A stretch of DNA of 64,000 bases. It comes from Semisulcospira habei. Taxonomy: Eukaryota; Mollusca; Gastropoda; Semisulcospiridae. The stretch lies in NCBI GenBank assembly GCA_036245525.1, contig BTPG01000005.1, positions 114,136,466-114,200,465 of the forward strand, in the 5' to 3' direction. Positions 31,554 to 42,579 of this stretch are shown here, piece by piece. The notes beneath the pieces are model-generated. The model made no database searches. It saw nothing but the letters and a program-made list of their open reading frames with translations, and was not told the origin of the DNA. A program made the position numbers and the translations under genes. The stretch's first letter is position 1, and each line of letters begins with the position of its first letter.

Positions 31554-31811
31554 GTAGGCCCAGCGGCCCACGCCGTCCAAATGGACGCGTACTTTGTACA
31601 GGAAATAGTGTCCACAGTCGCAGATTACACCGCGTCTCGGTACAATTTGCTCTCACGGCAGGGATACCGTATGCTGAACGACTCAAGCCCATCAAGGGTA
31701 CCCAGATGTAAATGAGTCAAGCGAGAGAAATACATCGTCAGTCCTCTGAATCGCAAAGATGGGCGGCTATGTGTTCATTCTGCATGACGGAGGAGCCAGC
31801 CACTAAGAAAG

Positions 31812-31850
31812 GTCCTCGAGCCCACGTCGGCCCAAGGGTCCTTTGCTTAC
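31812..31850. repeat. Family N piece at the edge of the minisatellite
   Basis: GGTCCTCGAGCCCACGTCGG then CCCAAGGGTCCTTTGCTTAC. The right half is the start of the minisatellite unit. Confidence 0.6.
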
Positions 31851-34684
31851 TGGGCTGCAGGGTTACGACTGAGAAAAAATCACGACTGTTGGGTGGCGGA
31901 AGTGGAAGGGGGGGGGGGGGGAAGGGTCCTTTGCTTACTGGGCTGCAGGGTTACGACTGAGAAAAATCACGACTGTTGGGTGGCGGAAGTGGAGGGGGGG
32001 GGGAGGGTCCTTTGCTTACTGGGCTGCAGGGTTACGACTGAGAAAAATCACGACTGTTGGGTGGCGGAAGTGGAGGGGGGGGGGGGGAAGGGTCCTTTGC
32101 TTACTGGGCTGCAGGGTTACGACTGAGAAAAAATCACGACTGTTGGGTGGCGGAAGTGGAGGGGGGGGGGGGGGAAGGGTCCTTTGCTTACTGGGCTGCA
32201 GGGTTACGACTGAGAAAAAATCACGACTGTTGGGTGGCGGAAGTGGAGGGGGGGGGGGGGGGAAGGGTCCTTTGCTTACTGGGCTGCAGGGTTACGACTG
32301 AGAAAAATCACGACTGTTGGGTGGCGGAAGTGGAGGGGGGGGGGGGGAAGGGTCCTTTGCTTACTGGGCTGCAGGGTTACGACTGAGAAAAATCACGACT
32401 GTTGGGTGGCGGAAGTGGAGGGGGGGGGGGGGGGGAAGGGTCCTTTGCTTACTGGGCTGCAGGGTTACGACTGAGAAAAAATCACGACTGTTGGGTGGCG
32501 GAAGTGGAGGGGGGGGGGGGGAAGGGTCCTTTGCTTACTGGGCTGCAGGGTTACGACTGAGAAAAATCACGACTGTTGGGTGGCGGAAGTGGAGGGGGGG
32601 GGGGGGAAGGGTCCTTTGCTTACTGGGCTGCAGGGTTACGACTGAGAAAAATCACGACTGTTGGGTGGCGGAAGTGGAGGGGGGGGGGGGGGAAGGGTCC
32701 TTTGCTTACTGGGCTGCAGGGTTACGACTGAGAAAAATCACGACTGTTGGGTGGCGGAAGTGGAGGGGGGGGGGGGAAGGGTCCTTTGCTTACTGGGCTG
32801 CAGGGTTACGACTGAGAAAAATCACGACTGTTGGGTGGCGGAAGTGGAGGGGGGGGGGGAAGGGTCCTTTGCTTACTGGGCTGCAGGGTTACGACTGAGA
32901 AAAATCACGACTGTTGGGTGGCGGAAGTGGAGGGGGGGGGGGGGGGAAGGGTCCTTTGCTTACTGGGCTGCAGGGTTACGACTGAGAAAAATCACGACTG
33001 TTGGGTGGCGGAAGTGGAGGGGGGGGGGGGGAGGGTCCTTTGCTTACTGGGCTGCAGGGTTACGACTGAGAAAAATCACGACTGTTGGGTGGCGGAAGTG
33101 GAGGGGGGGGGGCGGAAGGGTCCTTTGCTTACTGGGCTGCAGGGTTACGACTGAGAAAAATCACGACTGTTGGGTGGCGGAAGTGGAGGGGGGGGGGGGG
33201 GGAGAAAGGGTCCTTTGCTTACTGGGCTGCAGGGTTACGACTGAGAAAAATCACGACTGTTGGGTGGCGGAAGTGGAGTGGGGGGGGAAGGGTCCTTCGC
33301 TTACTGGGCTGCAGGGTTACGACTGAGAAAAATCACGACTGTTGGGTGGCAGAAGTGGAGGGGGGGGGGGGGAAGGGTCCTTTGCTTACTGGGCTGCAGG
33401 GTTACGACTGAGAAAAATCACGACTGTTGGGTGGCGGAAGTGGAGGGGGGGGGGGGGGAAGGGTCCTTTGCTTACTGGGCTGCAGGGTTACGACTGAGAA
33501 AAATCACGACTGTTGGGTGGCGGAAGTGGAGGGGGGGGGTGAAGGGTCCTTTGCGTACTGGGCTGCAGGGTTACGACTGAGAAAAATCACGACTGTTGGG
33601 TGGCGGAAGTGGAGGGGGGGGGGGAAGGGTCCTTTGCTTACTGGGCTGCAGGGTTACGACTGAGAAAAATCACGACTGTTGGGTGGCGGAAGGGGAGGGG
33701 GGGGGGGGAAGGGTCCTTTGCTTACTGGGCTGCAGGGTTACGACTGAGAAAAATCACGACTGTTGAGTGGCGGAAGGGGAGGGGGGAGGGGGGGGGAGAA
33801 GGGTCCTTTGCTTACTGGGCTGCAGGGTTACGACTGAGAAAAATCACGACTGTTGGGTGGCGGAAGGGGAGGGGGGGGGGGAAGGGTCCTTTGCTTACTG
33901 GGCTGCAGGGTTACGACTGAGAAAAATCACGACTGTTGGGTGGCGGAAGGGGAGGGGGGAGGGGGGGGGGCGAAGGGTCCTTTGCTTACTGGGCTGCAGG
34001 GTTACGACTGAGAAAAATCACGACTGATGGGTGGCGGAAGTGGAGGGGGGAGGGGGGGGGGGAAGGGTCCTTTGCTTACTGGGCTGCAGGGTTACGACTG
34101 AGAAAAATCACGACTGTTGGGTGGCGGAAGTGGAGGGGGGGGGGGGGAAGGGTCCTTTGCTTACTGGGCTGCAGGGTTACGACTGAGAAAAATCACGACT
34201 GTTGGGTGGCGGAAGGGGAGGGGGGAGGGGGGGGAAGGGTCCTTTGCTTACTGGGCTGCAGGGTTACGACTGAGAAAAATCACGACTGTTGGGTGGCGGA
34301 AGGGGAGGGGGGAGGGGGGGGGGGAAGGGTCCTTTGCTTACTGGGCTGCAGGGTTACGACTGAGAAAAATCACGACTGTTGGGTGGCGGAAGGGGAGGGG
34401 GGAGGGGGGGGGAAGGGTCCTTTGCTTACTGGGCTGCAGGGTTACGACTGAGAAAAATCACGACTGTTGGGTGGCGGAAGGGGAGGGGGGAGGGGGGGGG
34501 GGAAGGGTCCTTTGCTTACTGGGCTGCAGGGTTACGACTGAGAAAAAATCACGACTGTTGGGTGGCGGAAGTGGAGGGGGGAGGGGGGGGAAGGGTCCTT
34601 TGCTTACTGGGCTGCAGGGTTACGACTGAGAAAAATCACGACTGTTGGGTGGCGGAAGGGGAGGGGGGAGGGAGGGGGGGGGGG
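31836..34684. repeat. Minisatellite, 33 units of 81-91 bp with G runs
   Basis: Units begin GGGTCCTTTGCTTACTGGGC at 31836, 31924, 32005 and so on to 34593; I count 33 starts. Each continues TGCAGGGTTACGACTGAG, AAAAATCACGACTGTTGG and GTGGCGGAAGTGGAGGGG before a G run of about 7-17. Length varies almost only in the G run. Units from about 33,680 onward often have GAAGGGGAGGGGGGAGGG in place of GAAGTGGAGGGG, so two subarrays exist. The glycine-rich open frames are a by-product. Confidence 0.97.
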
Positions 34685-34975
34685 CGCGAATTTTGAAAAA
34701 TGCCTTTAAAGTCAAAGCAGAAAGCAACGCACGGTAAAACTTTTTTTTTTTAATCCCAAGAAAGAAACATGCTTAGAAAGGAAAAACACATACACATTAT
34801 CAAATTTTCAGCTTAAGAAAGATAAGAAGTGCATTGCATTCGTACTTATGTGTCCATTTGTTAAAAAGGATTTCTAAGCGCGTTCCTTCCTTGGGGCTGT
34901 CTATGCATTTTACACACCTGGCCTGCATTTTAGACACCTATGAGTTGGTCTGGATACTATAATACTGACAAAAGA
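34685..34975. other. Family S-like sequence
   Basis: CAAGAAAGAAACATGCTTAG (34758) and AAGCGCGTTCCTTCCTTGGG (34878), then GCATTTTACACACCTGG, fit a decayed family S element at about 34750-34960. Confidence 0.45.
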
Positions 34976-35067
34976 TTAACCCTTTGCGTGTAGGTAGCGG
35001 TTGAAGTTGCGATGATTCCGACAGGAATCATTGCGACTAAAACCGCTACCGACACGCAAAGGGTTAA
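34976..35067. mobile_element. Family B TTAA element
   Basis: TTAACCCTTTGCGTGTAGG opens and CCGACACGCAAAGGGTTAA closes. GCGTGT/ACACGC replaces GGCTGT/ACAGCC in both arms. Confidence 0.9.
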
Positions 35068-35401
35068 AACTACTGAGCAAAAGGACCAGACCGTCGTTCC
35101 GCTAACTTCAAATGTATTTTAAATCATTTTTGCAGTTTAGGATTTTAAGAATGTTTTGTTGCTGTACACTATGCATACAACGACATCAGCTTTAAAGTCA
35201 TATAAAGTACCGCGCGTGTCACAGACAGTAGGAAATGACAAGTTGGAAAGCAGCAGGTGAGTGTAACGTGCCGCATTCAGCCCCAAACCTTCGACGCCAG
35301 AGAGTTGACCCACCCTTTCCCGACAAATAGGAGCACAAACAGCCCCGGGCACACAACAGCCAAAAGAGCACCCACAGCGATGGTGGCGGACCATACGACT
35401 C
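35068..35401. other. No recognised feature
   Basis: Unique-looking sequence. No motif found. Confidence 0.4.
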
Positions 35402-35459
35402 TCTCACGGGCTGGTCTGTGATTCTGGACCTTACGGCGTCCAAATCACAGACCAGCCCA
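35402..35459. repeat. Family F hairpin
   Basis: GGGCTGGTCTGTGATTCTGG faces CCAAATCACAGACCAGCCC around ACCTTACGGCGT. GGGCTGG/CCAGCCC is paired. Confidence 0.78.
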
Positions 35460-35615
35460 CCTATTTGCCGGTATAGTCGTCCGTAGTTCTCGAAATCGAC
35501 ACGGGCATTGACTGGAGCCGGACGCACGTCCATTCACCGTTCATTGATATCTCTGTAAAGTCAAAGCCAAACAGAACCCTGTCCGTCCAAGGAACATGGA
35601 TACCTAGTGGGGTCA

Positions 35616-35678
35616 GCAAGAGGCATAGATCGTCATGAACCCGACTGCAGGGGATCATGATGATCTATGCCTCACTGC
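35616..35678. repeat. Family A hairpin
   Basis: GCAAGAGGCATAGATCGTCA faces TGATGATCTATGCCTCACTG. Confidence 0.78.
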
Positions 35679-35852
35679 ACTGGATCGTGTTCGCTTTTTC
35701 TCGGCAGTAAAGCGTTACCCTTGAGATATCACGGTCAAAGTATCTCCACTCAGCGCTTGGGCAATATTCTACAGAACATAATTATATTTGAAGTCAAACT
35801 CCTTTTCTTGTGTGTCAGTCTCGCAAACGAACCAATCCCTTTTTTACTTTTT

Positions 35853-36140
35853 CAAAACTGCTCGAGCCAGCTAGATGTAATGACAGAACGGACACACACA
35901 AGCTGCACAAAACTGCTCGAGCCAGCTAGATGTAATGACAGAACGGACACACACAAGCTGCACAAAACTGCTCGAGCCAGCTAGATGTAATGACAGAACG
36001 GACCACAAGAACATGCACACACAGCTGCACAAAACTGCTCGAGCCAGCTAGATGTAATGACAGAACGGACACACACAAGCTGCACAAAACTGCTCGAGCC
36101 AGCTAGATGTAATGACAGAACGGACACACACAAGCTGCAC
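35853..36140. repeat. 55-bp tandem array, five units
   Basis: CAAAACTGCTCGAGCCAGCT starts at 35853, 35908, 35963, 36030 and 36085. The third unit is 67 bp because of a 12-bp insertion (AAGAACATGCAC region). Units are otherwise nearly identical. Confidence 0.93.
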
Positions 36141-36181
36141 AAATCAGAACCGGAGGAAGATTTTATTTCTTGTCTTTAAAC

Positions 36182-36395
36182 TTAACCCCTGCATTGCCCC
36201 TGGACGCACAATTACGTCCTTCAAAGAACGGCAGTCCAATTCAACTCTGAGCAATCCCACCAATCCAAAAAAATAAAGATATGAATAGGGTCAGCAAGAG
36301 GGAAAGAACCTCATGAGCCCCCGCATCTGCGGGGGCTCATGAGGGTCTTTCCCTCTTGCACCTCGACCGAATGTTTCCGGCAGTGAAGGGGTTAA
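36182..36395. mobile_element. Family A TTAA element, full length, divergent paired arms
   Basis: TTAACCCCTGCATTGCCCCT opens and CCGGCAGTGAAGGGGTTAA closes (214 bp). In the core, GCAAGAGGGAAAGAACCTCA faces TGAGGGTCTTTCCCTCTTGC. GGAAAGA/TCTTTCC is a block change carried by both arms. Confidence 0.92.
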
Positions 36396-36423
36396 GATCG
36401 AAAAGTCTATATCTTCCACTGAA

Positions 36424-36432
36424 CCCCCCCCG

Positions 36433-36463
<31 letters not shown>
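36424..36463. repeat. Poly-C tract
   Basis: About 40 bp of C with a single G interruption. Confidence 0.9.
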
Positions 36464-36465
<2 letters not shown>

Positions 36466-37157
36466 CTATTTCAGCCTCTCTCGGGTCAATGGAAACCGGA
36501 TGATAGTCTGGAATATGTATAGAGGAACCCAAGAAGCAAACATATTGACATACCAAAGTTCAGCCTCTCAGGAGTCAATGAAAAACCAGATACATGTACT
36601 CTGGCAGAAAGACAGCAAACACATTGGGACGTACCTCGCGGGGTAACGCTATCAGCTTTAACATGGTGTTCTCAGTTAACCTCGTAAGTGACAGTTTGTG
36701 CTTTCGAGAAGGAAATAAAATGTTTACATTTTGGCCAGAGGACATCGGAAAGAAGAAAGAAATACGCTTAGAAATGACAGTTATAACGCAGTTATTAATG
36801 TTTCGGATTAAAACCCTTTTTGGCAGTCACCTTTTCGGTCTGGAGTTCAAAAAATGAAAAAAAAATTGGCCAGAATATGTTATTTTAGGCTTTCTTCACA
36901 AGGCTGTTATGAGCATTTCCTCCTGAGCTATAGTTTGGAAATTACGTCTGAAAATGGGAAAATATCTAAAGACGTAACCGCCCCAAGACATAATTTCGCG
37001 CAAATACGTCATTTACAAGCTTGCACGCGAACACAATATTTTGCTTGTTTCGCTTTCAATGGGCAACCACACAGACGATTCGACCATGCCAGCTCAAGGG
37101 TAGTGCATGTTTCGTTTAACTGGCGCCTTGACGAGCCGTTCCTTTCTTTTTTTCTAT
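36464..37157. other. No gene; family S and C pieces
   Basis: GAAGAAAGAAATACGCTTAG (36751) and TTTGGCAGTCACCTTTTCGG (36819) mark a family S copy. A family C scrap (CGACCATGCCAGCTCAAGGG) lies at about 37081. A short duplication of TTCAGCCTCTC is at 36470 and 36560. Confidence 0.45.
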
Positions 37158-37232
37158 GTTCAGCGTGTGCTGGTCTGTGATGTTGGACCTTACTGCTGAA
37201 AGCCGTGAGGTCCAGAATCACAGACCAGCACA
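37158..37232. repeat. Family F hairpin
   Basis: GTGTGCTGGTCTGTGATGTT faces GAATCACAGACCAGCACACC around GGACCTTACTGCTG and CCGTGAGGTCC. Confidence 0.85.
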
Positions 37233-37385
37233 CCCGCATCGCCCTGAGGCTAACGATAACGACTAAATGGACCCAGCCGACCAACGGAGCCAAAGTAAAG
37301 TCAAACAACGGTCGCTGTCTCTCTCTCTCTCACCTCTCCATCAAATAACTAACACACACTCCGATGCGCAAAAGGACATCAGGCC

Positions 37386-37421
37386 GATGTCGGCCAACGT
37401 CGGCCCGATGGCCTTTCAACT
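37386..37421. repeat. Family N-like short palindrome
   Basis: AGGCCGATGTCGGCC then AACGTCGGCCCGATGGCCTT. Confidence 0.5.
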
Positions 37422-37707
37422 CACGCATTTGGGCACTGGGCAAAGACAGAACGGGGAAGAAAATAAATGACGCTTCTACTATTTTATAGCTACATCAGCA
37501 TGAGAGGTTGTGGGTTAAAAATCACAGACCAGCACATACGAAGTGACCTGGGTTACACTTTAACACCTTGTGATCCAAACTCACAAACAAGCCTACATGC
37601 AGAGCGTAGTTTCTGTGTTCGAAAAAGACCACACGCGCTCTAAGCACAAACTATCTTAAGTGTGCACAAGAGGTCCAGAGTACCAACAATCAGTTGCGCG
37701 AACGAGC
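37422..37707. other. Family F end fragments
   Basis: AAAAATCACAGACCAGCACA (37517) and CAAACTCACAAACAAGCC (37576) are right-arm ends. Otherwise nothing recognised. Confidence 0.4.
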
Positions 37708-37800
37708 TCAGCTCCTGCGCAAGCCACTAAGCAAGGTGCTCCGCGGTATCGGAGCACCTTGCTTAGTGGTTTGCGTAGGATTTACGCTCGCTCATGCAAC
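37708..37800. repeat. Family H hairpin
   Basis: GAGCTCAGCTCCTGCGCAAG and CCACTAAGCAAGGTGCTCCG face GGAGCACCTTGCTTAGTGGT and TTGCGTAGGA. Confidence 0.85.
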
Positions 37801-38157
37801 AGATGTCAGGGGTTTTAAGTCATGTGTTGAAAGGTCTGGTTGCTGTCTGGTGCCTTAACAGATTCACCAAACATCTCGTCTGAAAGTTGTGTACAAGGTG
37901 GACTTCTCGGTTTCTGCAAAAGACTTCGATTTCTAAAGACTTCTCCCGTATACTGATTTCCTATACTGGTTACCCAGGCCTTTTGTGACGCTTTTGCTTG
38001 GCCACCAATGTTGTCTTCGTTTAATGCAAAACCTACACATGTCCTTCTTACTTAACAAGCTAAATACGAACTGGAATGATTTCGGAACTTATGACCTTGA
38101 GCTGTAAGGCCAAAATCACATTAAACATACACATTGTGTATGGGTTTGGGGTGGGGT

Positions 38158-38163
<6 letters not shown>
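37801..38163. other. No recognised feature
   Basis: Unique-looking sequence leading into a (GA)n tract. Confidence 0.4.

Positions 38164-38249
<86 letters not shown>
38164..38249. repeat. (GA)n microsatellite 1 of 3
   Basis: 86 bp of uninterrupted GA. It abuts the 3' tail side of the ~400-bp retroelement. Confidence 0.97.
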
Positions 38250-38254
<5 letters not shown>

Positions 38255-38624
38255 CATTGCTTAACGTCCCGACAGCAACAAGGCTTTCTCAGGACGTGCC
38301 TGCACTGCTTGTGTGAAAAAAAAAAATAAACAGAATATTGAATGTATGTCGCCAGCCGGTCCAATACGTTAAATAAACCTACGATATGGGGCCTAAATAA
38401 AGCTAAGACCATTTAGCAACACACATCCAATATCAAGAGCTACAGGCAGCGCAGACAGGAGGGGGAGTTTAAAATAGGAAAATACAGGTGAATGGACCAA
38501 GGGTAGACAGAAACACAATGCCCCAGAATAGAGAGGAAAACCCACCCTGTGGGGCTGACCAGGGTGACCCTGGGAACTAAAAAGTAGTTAATCCCACCCA
38601 AGTCCCCCAGGGCAGACCCGGGTG

Positions 38625-38626
<2 letters not shown>
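38250..38626 (-). mobile_element. ~400-bp retroelement, copy 2
   Basis: It shares TTGTACATTGCTTAACGTCC, ACGTGCCTGCACTGCTTGTG and CCCAGAATAGAGAGGAAAAC with copy 1 at 19512. Here the tail end abuts one (GA)n tract and the far end (GACCCGGGTGGGGAGAGAGA) abuts another. Confidence 0.75.

Positions 38627-38716
<90 letters not shown>
38627..38716. repeat. (GA)n microsatellite 2 of 3
   Basis: About 90 bp of uninterrupted GA between the ~400-bp element and the LINE tail. Confidence 0.97.
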
Positions 38717-38719
<3 letters not shown>

Positions 38720-39214
38720 GAAATGAAATGAAATGAAACTTTATGAAATGAAACTTTATTTCTCAACGGATAAAGTAATTAGCACGTGTGCCATTTTTCA
38801 TACTTGCCGTTGCTACTCTACAAACACAGGATAATAATTGTAATACCAATAGTACCAAATTACACAAAGAAAAATTAGGAAACATTAAACATGAAGAGAC
38901 ATTAAACAAAATTCATTCATTCATTCGGTCATACAAAAAACAAACGAAAAATAGAAAGTACACGCAACGCGCGCACACTGACACATACACGCTCGCGCGC
39001 ACACACAAACACGCGCTAATGATAACTTGACCTATATACGAAGCAAATCATTTGGATCATAGTGAAAATTCACTTCAGACAGCAAAAATTATTTGGATTA
39101 TAATAGAAAGTTGAATTATGTAATTAGGCGATTATTATTAGTATGCACAAACCATACGGCAGCATGCACTGATTATACGATAAGCACATGTTTGATACGA
39201 ATACTTGTGGTAGA

Positions 39215-40890
39215 TTATGTATCAGCAGACAAGTACTTGAGGAGGCATTCCTTGAAAGAGGAGAGGGAGCTAGCGTGTGTTATACATGTTGGCAGTGTGT
39301 TCCAGAAAGATGCGCCTGAGAAAGATACACTGGTTTTAAAGAGATCTATCCTGGGGCGAGGTGTAATAAAGTTTCGTCTTGAAGTAGAATAACCTGAACT
39401 TGCCTTGGTAAAGAGCTTACAAAGATATTTGGGTGAATCTCATTCCAGATTTTATACATAACCACACCCTTGTTTAAGAGGTGATGCTTGCTAAGAGGTA
39501 GCATTTTCAGTTTTTCAAGTCTTTCATCAGTTGTTAGGGCTGAATCAGGCAGGATATGTTTCGCTGCTCTCCGATGCAGGGAGTTAAGCCTCTTCAAGTG
39601 TATGTCACCGCTGCCATCCCATATCGTGGACGCATAATCGATGTGGGATTTGACATGTGCATTGTAAAATAACTTGTGAGCATCAACATCGATAAAGTAC
39701 TTCAACTTTGAAAGCATAAAAACATTTCTAGCAACAGTTTTACATACAGCATTTATGTGTGATTGCCACTTCATCTGGTCATCAACAATTACACCAAGTA
39801 ATCGGTGTTCCGTGACCTGATTAACGATGTCATTATCGATAGTCAGGCTGAGTGTAAGTGGCTTGAGCTGGTGCTTCTGACGGGTTGCTATCGTCATGCA
39901 TTCCGTTTTGGAAGGATTTAAAATCATTTCATTGTTTGCGCACCAAGTGGAAATTTCGCTCAAACCCTGTTGCAAACGGCCATTTAAAGAATCAATACTC
40001 TTGTCCGGGGTGTGAATTGTGGCGTCATCAGCGAATAAATCACATGAAATTTTGTCGCTAGTCAAATGTAGCGGCAGGTCATTTATAAAGAGGCAAAACA
40101 GAAGAGGCCCTAGGACTGAACCCTGGGGAACTCCCCGTGTTACTAATCCGCTTGAGGAGTATGATCCATTGACCATGACGCGCTGCTGTCTGTCGCTAAG
40201 ATATGAGGCAAAAAGTGGAGTTGTGCCATGGTGGTAAAGAGATTTCTGGCTGTAGTTAATTGAGGAAGAAATGCATTTATTGCCAAACGAACTACCGAAG
40301 TACACATTTAGCTTGGAAAGTAGAAGTTTATGGTCCACAAGATCAAAGGCTTTTCGTAAGTCAATAAATACAGCGCCGGTAAATTCGCCCTGATTTATTG
40401 AGCGTAGCTACACATCAGTTAGACGTGCTAGGGCCGTGTGACAGCTGTGCTTTGGTCTGAATCCCGACTGAAGGGGGTGGATTAATGTATGATTTTCTAA
40501 ATATTCCAAAGATGTTTATGGATATACCGTTCAAGTGGTTTACTAAGGATGGACAATAGTGATATGGGGCGATAGTTATTAACATCAGTCATAACTCTTG
40601 TTTTCGGGAGGGGTATAACCTTGGCTTTTTTAAGTTCCTTTGGGAAAATATTTGTTTGAATGCACAAGTTATAAATAAAGGTTATTGTTTCAATAACATA
40701 AGGAATAGCTAATTTAAGTATTTTGGGGCTGATTTCATCTGGCCCGGACGATTTCTTATACTTCATTGAACTAATTGTCCTACCGACTTCGTGCACTGCC
40801 AGTGGTAGAATGGACAGTCTACAAGGTGGGCTATTACAAGAATCCGATTTAAAAGCCGACTTTTTCAGAGGTCCTGACAGAACTCTCTGT
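39215..40890 (-). pseudogene. LINE reverse transcriptase, broken
   Basis: Reverse transcriptase copies the element's RNA at the nicked target. In order, the minus strand shows SSGPDEISPKILK, NNYRPISLLSILSK, the HPLQSGFRPKHSC block, GAVFIDLRKAFDLVDHK, TRGVPQGSVLGPLLF and the catalytic FADD within CDLFADDATIHT. The C-terminal tail follows: SGASFWNTLP, then FKECLLKYL. Breaks are a one-base frameshift near 40505-40512, a TAG stop at 40408-40410, and a second frameshift near 39410 before the tail. The tail stop TAA is at 39215-39217. The domain is otherwise well preserved, so decay looks recent to moderate. The 5' side is cut by the palindrome cluster at 40891. Confidence 0.9.
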
Positions 40891-40899
40891 TTAACCCTT

Positions 40900-41098
40900 T
40901 TAACCCCAAGGTCCCATTTCTCAAATTTTGGAGGTGTTGCCTAATGACTGTACCAGTAGCAGGAGATGAATTGACCATAATTCCAGGTAGTGCCAGATTA
41001 GCTTGGCGCCTTCAGGCGCCAAGCTAATCTGGCACTAGCCTTGAATTATTATGGTCAGTCCATCTCCTGCTGTAGGGACTACGAGCTAAATGGGTTAA
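40900..41098. mobile_element. Family C TTAA element inserted in the LINE
   Basis: TTAACCCCAAGGTCCCATTT opens and GAGCTAAATGGGTTAA closes. The palindrome GTGCCAGATTAGCTTGGCGC faces GCGCCAAGCTAATCTGGCAC. A partial TTAACCC at 40891 just outside suggests an older element or duplicated end. Confidence 0.88.
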
Positions 41099-41297
41099 AT
41101 TACTTCGCTTATCAACAAACTATGCATACGACAAGAAACAAAACAGTTGCTGGCAAGGACTCAGAATCTAACTGCTTTGGGTCTAATGCCTCTCTTGCTG
41201 TCCGAATGTGTTTGTGAGTAACCTTGCTCTTTTGAACAAGCTCATTAGAATCCGCACCGCAGTTTGCCGCAGGGGACTAGTGAGAATTAATTGCCGG
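41099..41297. other. Insert DNA between palindromes, with family A scraps
   Basis: CTCATTAGAATCCG and GGGGACTAGTGAGAATTAAT (about 41240-41292) resemble family A arms. Not LINE sequence. Confidence 0.4.
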
Positions 41298-41363
41298 TGT
41301 GTGATTTTTGGACCTTACGTCTTGTCGGCCGTAAGGTCCAAATTCACAGACCGGCACACCTGA
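41298..41363. repeat. Family F hairpin inside the LINE
   Basis: GGTGTGTGATTTTTGGACCT faces AGGTCCAAATTCACAGACCG around TACGTCTTGTCGGCCGTA. Confidence 0.72.
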
Positions 41364-41631
41364 AGACACAAAGGTCGAATTTAAAGACCAGAAGACAAAA
41401 AAGCATCTCTCTCAAACTGTAGAGAATAGGGTGGTTGTATTTTTCATTTTGGTCTTCGGAATCGGTAACGTTTGCTGAGTTTTCATCTCGAGGTCCTCGT
41501 TTGGAGGAAGACTTCGGGGTGTTGCGCCTGCGACTGCTCAGGTAGCAGAGAGAGAATTTCAGTTTGGCACCATCTACCTGAGCAGGGGGCTGGCTTTGTA
41601 TGATCTATCAAGGCTGCTGCTGGGGCAATTT

Positions 41632-41690
41632 GCACGAGCGAGCTTAGTCCTGCACCAGCCACTAAGCAAGTTGCGCTGCAGTTCGCGTTC
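41632..41690. repeat. Family H left arm at the LINE junction
   Basis: GAGCGAGCTTAGTCCTGCAC and CAGCCACTAAGCAAG, then GCGCTGCAG. The LINE resumes within a few bases at about 41697. No right arm. Confidence 0.62.
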
Positions 41691-41696
41691 TACAAA

Positions 41697-42579
41697 AGTC
41701 AACTAGTCTGTCTGAGCAAGAGTAGGGCTGAAAACTTGCTTCTGAAGGGACAAGAGACTCGGCAACTGAGAGGAAATGGTCGTTAAACATGTCTGCAGTC
41801 AGATCAGAAGGGATTAAAGGAGATTTATTACACTTGCCTCCAGTCACTACGGCCATAGCGCGCCAGAGCGTGGACATGTCTTTGTCTTGTTTAATCAAGC
41901 GATCAATGAAAGATTTTTTAGCCTGTCGCACAAGAGATTTTACGCGATTGCGCTCACGCTTAAATTCAGTGAAGCACTTCTGCTGTCTCAGATCATCTCT
42001 CACCCTCATGGCTTGAATGATGTCTTGAGTAAGCCACGGCGGGAGTGATGCGTGTTTGACGCGTCTCCTCCGCAGGGGCGCATGTTTATTTAAGATCTTA
42101 AGAAAGATGGTATACCAAACAGACAGAGCGCTGTCAGGGTCAGATTTACTAAATACTTCATCAAAAGGTGCGCTGTTAAGATCAAACAGAAACTCGCTTT
42201 CATTAAAATTTTTAAAGGAGCGATAGGTGATATACGTATGGCATCCTTTCTTTGCTTTAGGGAGTTTAGTAGACCACGTACAGCGGATGGGAAAGTGGTC
42301 GCTGATACTAAGGTTACCGACAGATACATTATGAACAGACTCTGGCTTGGTTGTGTATATATGATCTATGAGTGTGGATGTTGTTTGTGTGATCCGTGTG
42401 GGTGAAGTGATTAACTGTTGCAGACCCAACAACGTTAACGTAGAGTCCCACGCATGGTGAGGCTTTAGCATGTCTATGTTAAAGTCTCCCATGAGGATGA
42501 CATTGGAGTTGGGATTACAAGCTTTATCACACATACTAAGGAAATCATCATACCACTCAAAGTTCGCAGCAGGGTTGCG

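Noticed and set aside
31836..34684. CRISPR-like repeat array
   Set aside because: Adjacent repeats without unique spacers in an animal genome; it is a minisatellite.
31893..34696. A series of 80-220 codon glycine-rich open frames
   Set aside because: They are the minisatellite unit read through in successive frames. They start and stop with G-run length changes and have no independent support.
38060..38766. SLSLSL and ERERER open frames
   Set aside because: Translations of the (GA)n microsatellites.
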